A DNA stretch of 64,000 nucleotides from Streptomyces capillispiralis (lineage in GTDB: Bacteria; Actinomycetota; Actinomycetes; Streptomycetales; Streptomycetaceae): positions 2,388,501 to 2,452,500 of the forward strand of contig NZ_VIWV01000001.1 in assembly GCF_007829875.1 (NCBI RefSeq). The letters are read 5' to 3'. The position numbers and the translations under genes were made by a program. A model generated the notes under the pieces. The model searched no databases, had not been told where the DNA came from, and saw nothing but the letters and a program-made list of their open reading frames with translations. Positions 62,491-64,000 of this stretch are shown here, in pieces (within the stretch, counting starts at the first letter, position 1; each line of letters starts with the position of its first letter).

Positions 62491-63489
62491 GTGGAGCGCA
62501 GGACGATCGGCGCGGCGGCGCTCGCGGTGGGGGCCGTCGGACTCGGATGCATGCCGATGAGCTGGGCCTACAGCACGTCCCGGCAGCGCGGCGAGGAATC
62601 GCTCAGGACGGTGCACCGGGCGCTGGACGCCGGTGCGACGCTCCTCGACACCGCCGACATGTACGGCCCGTTCACCAACGAGCTGCTGCTCGGGCGGGTG
62701 CTGAAGGAGCGGCGCCGGGACGCCTTCGTCTCCACGAAGGTCGGTCTGCTGGTGGGCGACCAGCACATCGTGGCCAACGGCCGCCCCGGATACGTGCGCA
62801 GGGCCTGCGACGCGTCGCTGCGCCGGCTCCAGACCGATGTCATCGACCTCTACCAGCTGCACCGCGCCGACCCGGAGGTCCCGGTCGAGGAGACCTGGGG
62901 CGCGATGGCGGACCTCGTACGGGCGGGCAAGGTACGGGCGTTGGGGCTGTGCGCGGTGGGGGCGCGCGCGTCCCGGCGGGCGGGGGCGCGGCTGCACGAC
63001 ACGACGGTCCGGCAGCTGGAGCGGGTGCAGCAGGTCTTCCCGGTGAGCGCGGTGGAGGCGGAGCTGTCCGTGTGGTCGCCGGAGGCGCTGGAGACGCTGC
63101 TGCCGTGGTGCGAGCAGCGGGGCATCGGGTTCCTGGCGGCGATGCCCCTGGGCAACGGCTTCCTGACCGGGACGCTGACGCCCGGCGTGGGCTTCGAGGC
63201 GGACGACCTGCGCGCCCGGCACCCCCGGTTCACGGCCGAGATGATGGCCGCGAACCAGCCGATCGTGGCCGGCCTGCGCCGCGTCGCGCGCCGGCACGGC
63301 GAGCACGTCACCCCGGCCCAGGTGGCGCTGGCCTGGGTGCTGTCCCGGGGCCGCCAGGTGATCCCGGTCCCGGGCGCCAAGCGGGAGCGGTGGGTCGTGG
63401 AGAACGCGGCGGCGGTGGACCTGCGCCTGACGGAGCACGACCTGGCGGAGATCGCGGACCTGCCGGCGGCGCTGGGGTCGTGGGACTGA
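62491..63489 (+). CDS. Aldo/keto reductase
   Basis: A 332-residue NADPH-dependent reductase of the AKR barrel fold. The catalytic tetrad is visible: Asp and Tyr in LLDTADMYGPFTNE, Lys in VSTKVG and His in DLYQLHRAD; cofactor binding is through PVPGAKRERWVVEN. Length and layout are those of the Tas/YajO-like group. The start is GTG at 62491, with AGGGAGGG upstream. The substrate is unknown. Confidence 0.92.
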   Translation: MERRTIGAAALAVGAVGLGCMPMSWAYSTSRQRGEESLRTVHRALDAGATLLDTADMYGPFTNELLLGRVLKERRRDAFVSTKVGLLVGDQHIVANGRPGYVRRACDASLRRLQTDVIDLYQLHRADPEVPVEETWGAMADLVRAGKVRALGLCAVGARASRRAGARLHDTTVRQLERVQQVFPVSAVEAELSVWSPEALETLLPWCEQRGIGFLAAMPLGNGFLTGTLTPGVGFEADDLRARHPRFTAEMMAANQPIVAGLRRVARRHGEHVTPAQVALAWVLSRGRQVIPVPGAKRERWVVENAAAVDLRLTEHDLAEIADLPAALGSWD

Positions 63490-63629
63490 GCCCGGCGCCG
63501 GAGCCCCACGCGGGGCGGCGGGGGTGGCGCGGTTCCCCGCTTCCTGGGTTCGGTACCGGCCGATCGGGAACCTGGCAGGCGCGAGCGGTGTATGACAGGG
63601 AGAACCCGCCGCGTCGAAGGGACGACATC

Positions 63630-64000
63630 GTGCGACATCGAGCCGTGACGGCCGTGCTGGCCGCCGCCGCGCTCCTGCTGACGGCCGGATGCTCCTCCGA
63701 CGGCGGGGGATCCCCGGGCGATGGCGGCAGCGCCTCCCCGAGTGATCCGTCCGCGCGGTCGTCGTCCCCGGGACCGACCGCGCGGGAGACCCCGCCCGCC
63801 AAGGGCTCGGTGAAGGTGGTGCGCACGGTCGCCACGGGCCTGAGCACCCCCTGGGGCCTGGCCCCCCTGCCGGGCGGCGACCTCCTGGTGTCCTCCCGGG
63901 ACGAGGCGACGATCACCCGGGTCGACGGGGAGACCGGCGAGAGGACCGAGCTGGGCGAGGTGCCCGGGGTGTCGCCGGCCGGTGAGGGCGGCCTCCTCGG
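63630..64000 (+). CDS. PQQ-type sugar dehydrogenase lipoprotein, N-terminal part
   Basis: The first 123 codons of a gene that continues past the right edge. A lipoprotein signal ends in LTAGC (residues about 17-21), followed by a Ser/Gly/Pro-rich linker and then VVRTVATGLSTPWGLAPLPGGDLLVSSRD, the opening blade of the soluble glucose-dehydrogenase-like beta-propeller. The start is GTG at 63630 with AAGGGA upstream. Many actinobacterial members with this start are named PQQ-dependent dehydrogenases without proof of PQQ use; key residues lie outside the window. Confidence 0.8.
   Translation, partial: MRHRAVTAVLAAAALLLTAGCSSDGGGSPGDGGSASPSDPSARSSSPGPTARETPPAKGSVKVVRTVATGLSTPWGLAPLPGGDLLVSSRDEATITRVDGETGERTELGEVPGVSPAGEGGLL

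Overview
The window is high-GC actinobacterial chromosome and almost certainly Streptomyces. Supporting evidence: extreme GC3, many GTG starts, two complete conservons, the lysine-tailed HU protein HupS, the IclR regulator NdgR divergent from leuCD, and an AccB/AccE carboxylase pair. From memory only, the gene order runs like the S. coelicolor SCO5563 to SCO5508 region.

Layout. 0-7.2 kb: thiD (partial) and thiL, a stand-alone AsnC-type effector domain, a DUF3515-like lipoprotein, the run plsC-gpsA-ddlA, cofC for coenzyme F420, a small conserved protein and hupS. 7.4-14.3 kb: leuCD with divergent ndgR, five tRNAs (Gln/Glu), a HAD hydrolase, gltX and an FAH-family hydrolase. 14.5-25.9 kb: a 62-residue peptide gene with an internal repeat, then two tandem conservons (cvnA-B-C-D twice), each coding a large membrane kinase-like protein, a roadblock protein, a DUF742 protein and a small GTPase-like protein. 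26.1-28 kb: accE and accB. 28.1-36.2 kb: an accessory-looking block with a Tat-exported polysaccharide lyase 8, an SDR, the radical SAM hopanoid methylase hpnR, a DMT exporter, a glycosyltransferase and a YceI protein. 36.3-41 kb: a Gly-rich membrane protein, a LeuA/CimA-type synthase with an upstream terminator hairpin, and a secreted beta-propeller protein. 41.1-45.1 kb: a compact operon of fused ureAB, ureC, agmatine deiminase and a TetR regulator. 45.3-48 kb: a 15-bp tandem repeat, ilvE, leuB and a 43-residue gene. 48.3-52.3 kb: proline catabolism with a divergent PucR regulator. 52.5-58 kb: serA, ilvC, ilvN and ilvB, the last behind a leader peptide and attenuator. 58-64 kb: a PAS-GGDEF-EAL membrane protein, a 2-hydroxyacid dehydrogenase, an aldo/keto reductase and the start of a PQQ-type sugar dehydrogenase lipoprotein.

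How the genes work together. Branched-chain amino acid metabolism is spread over the whole window (leuCD/ndgR, the cimA-type gene, ilvE, leuB, ilvBNC). Serine synthesis, proline breakdown and acyl-CoA carboxylation sit among these genes. Most transcription units end in long perfect GC-rich hairpins, and many of these lie between convergent genes and could act both ways.

The most unusual item is the ureAB-ureC-aguA-tetR operon. It has no urease accessory genes. UreC keeps all metal ligands but has an altered active-site flap. Agmatine deiminase makes N-carbamoylputrescine, which is a substituted urea, so this urease may act on that compound. This is a hypothesis. Other items of note are the two-repeat peptide upstream of the first conservon, a short C-terminal motif shared by both CvnA proteins beyond long disordered tails, a degenerate EAL domain, and a palindromic repeat that appears to have inserted in frame into gltX.
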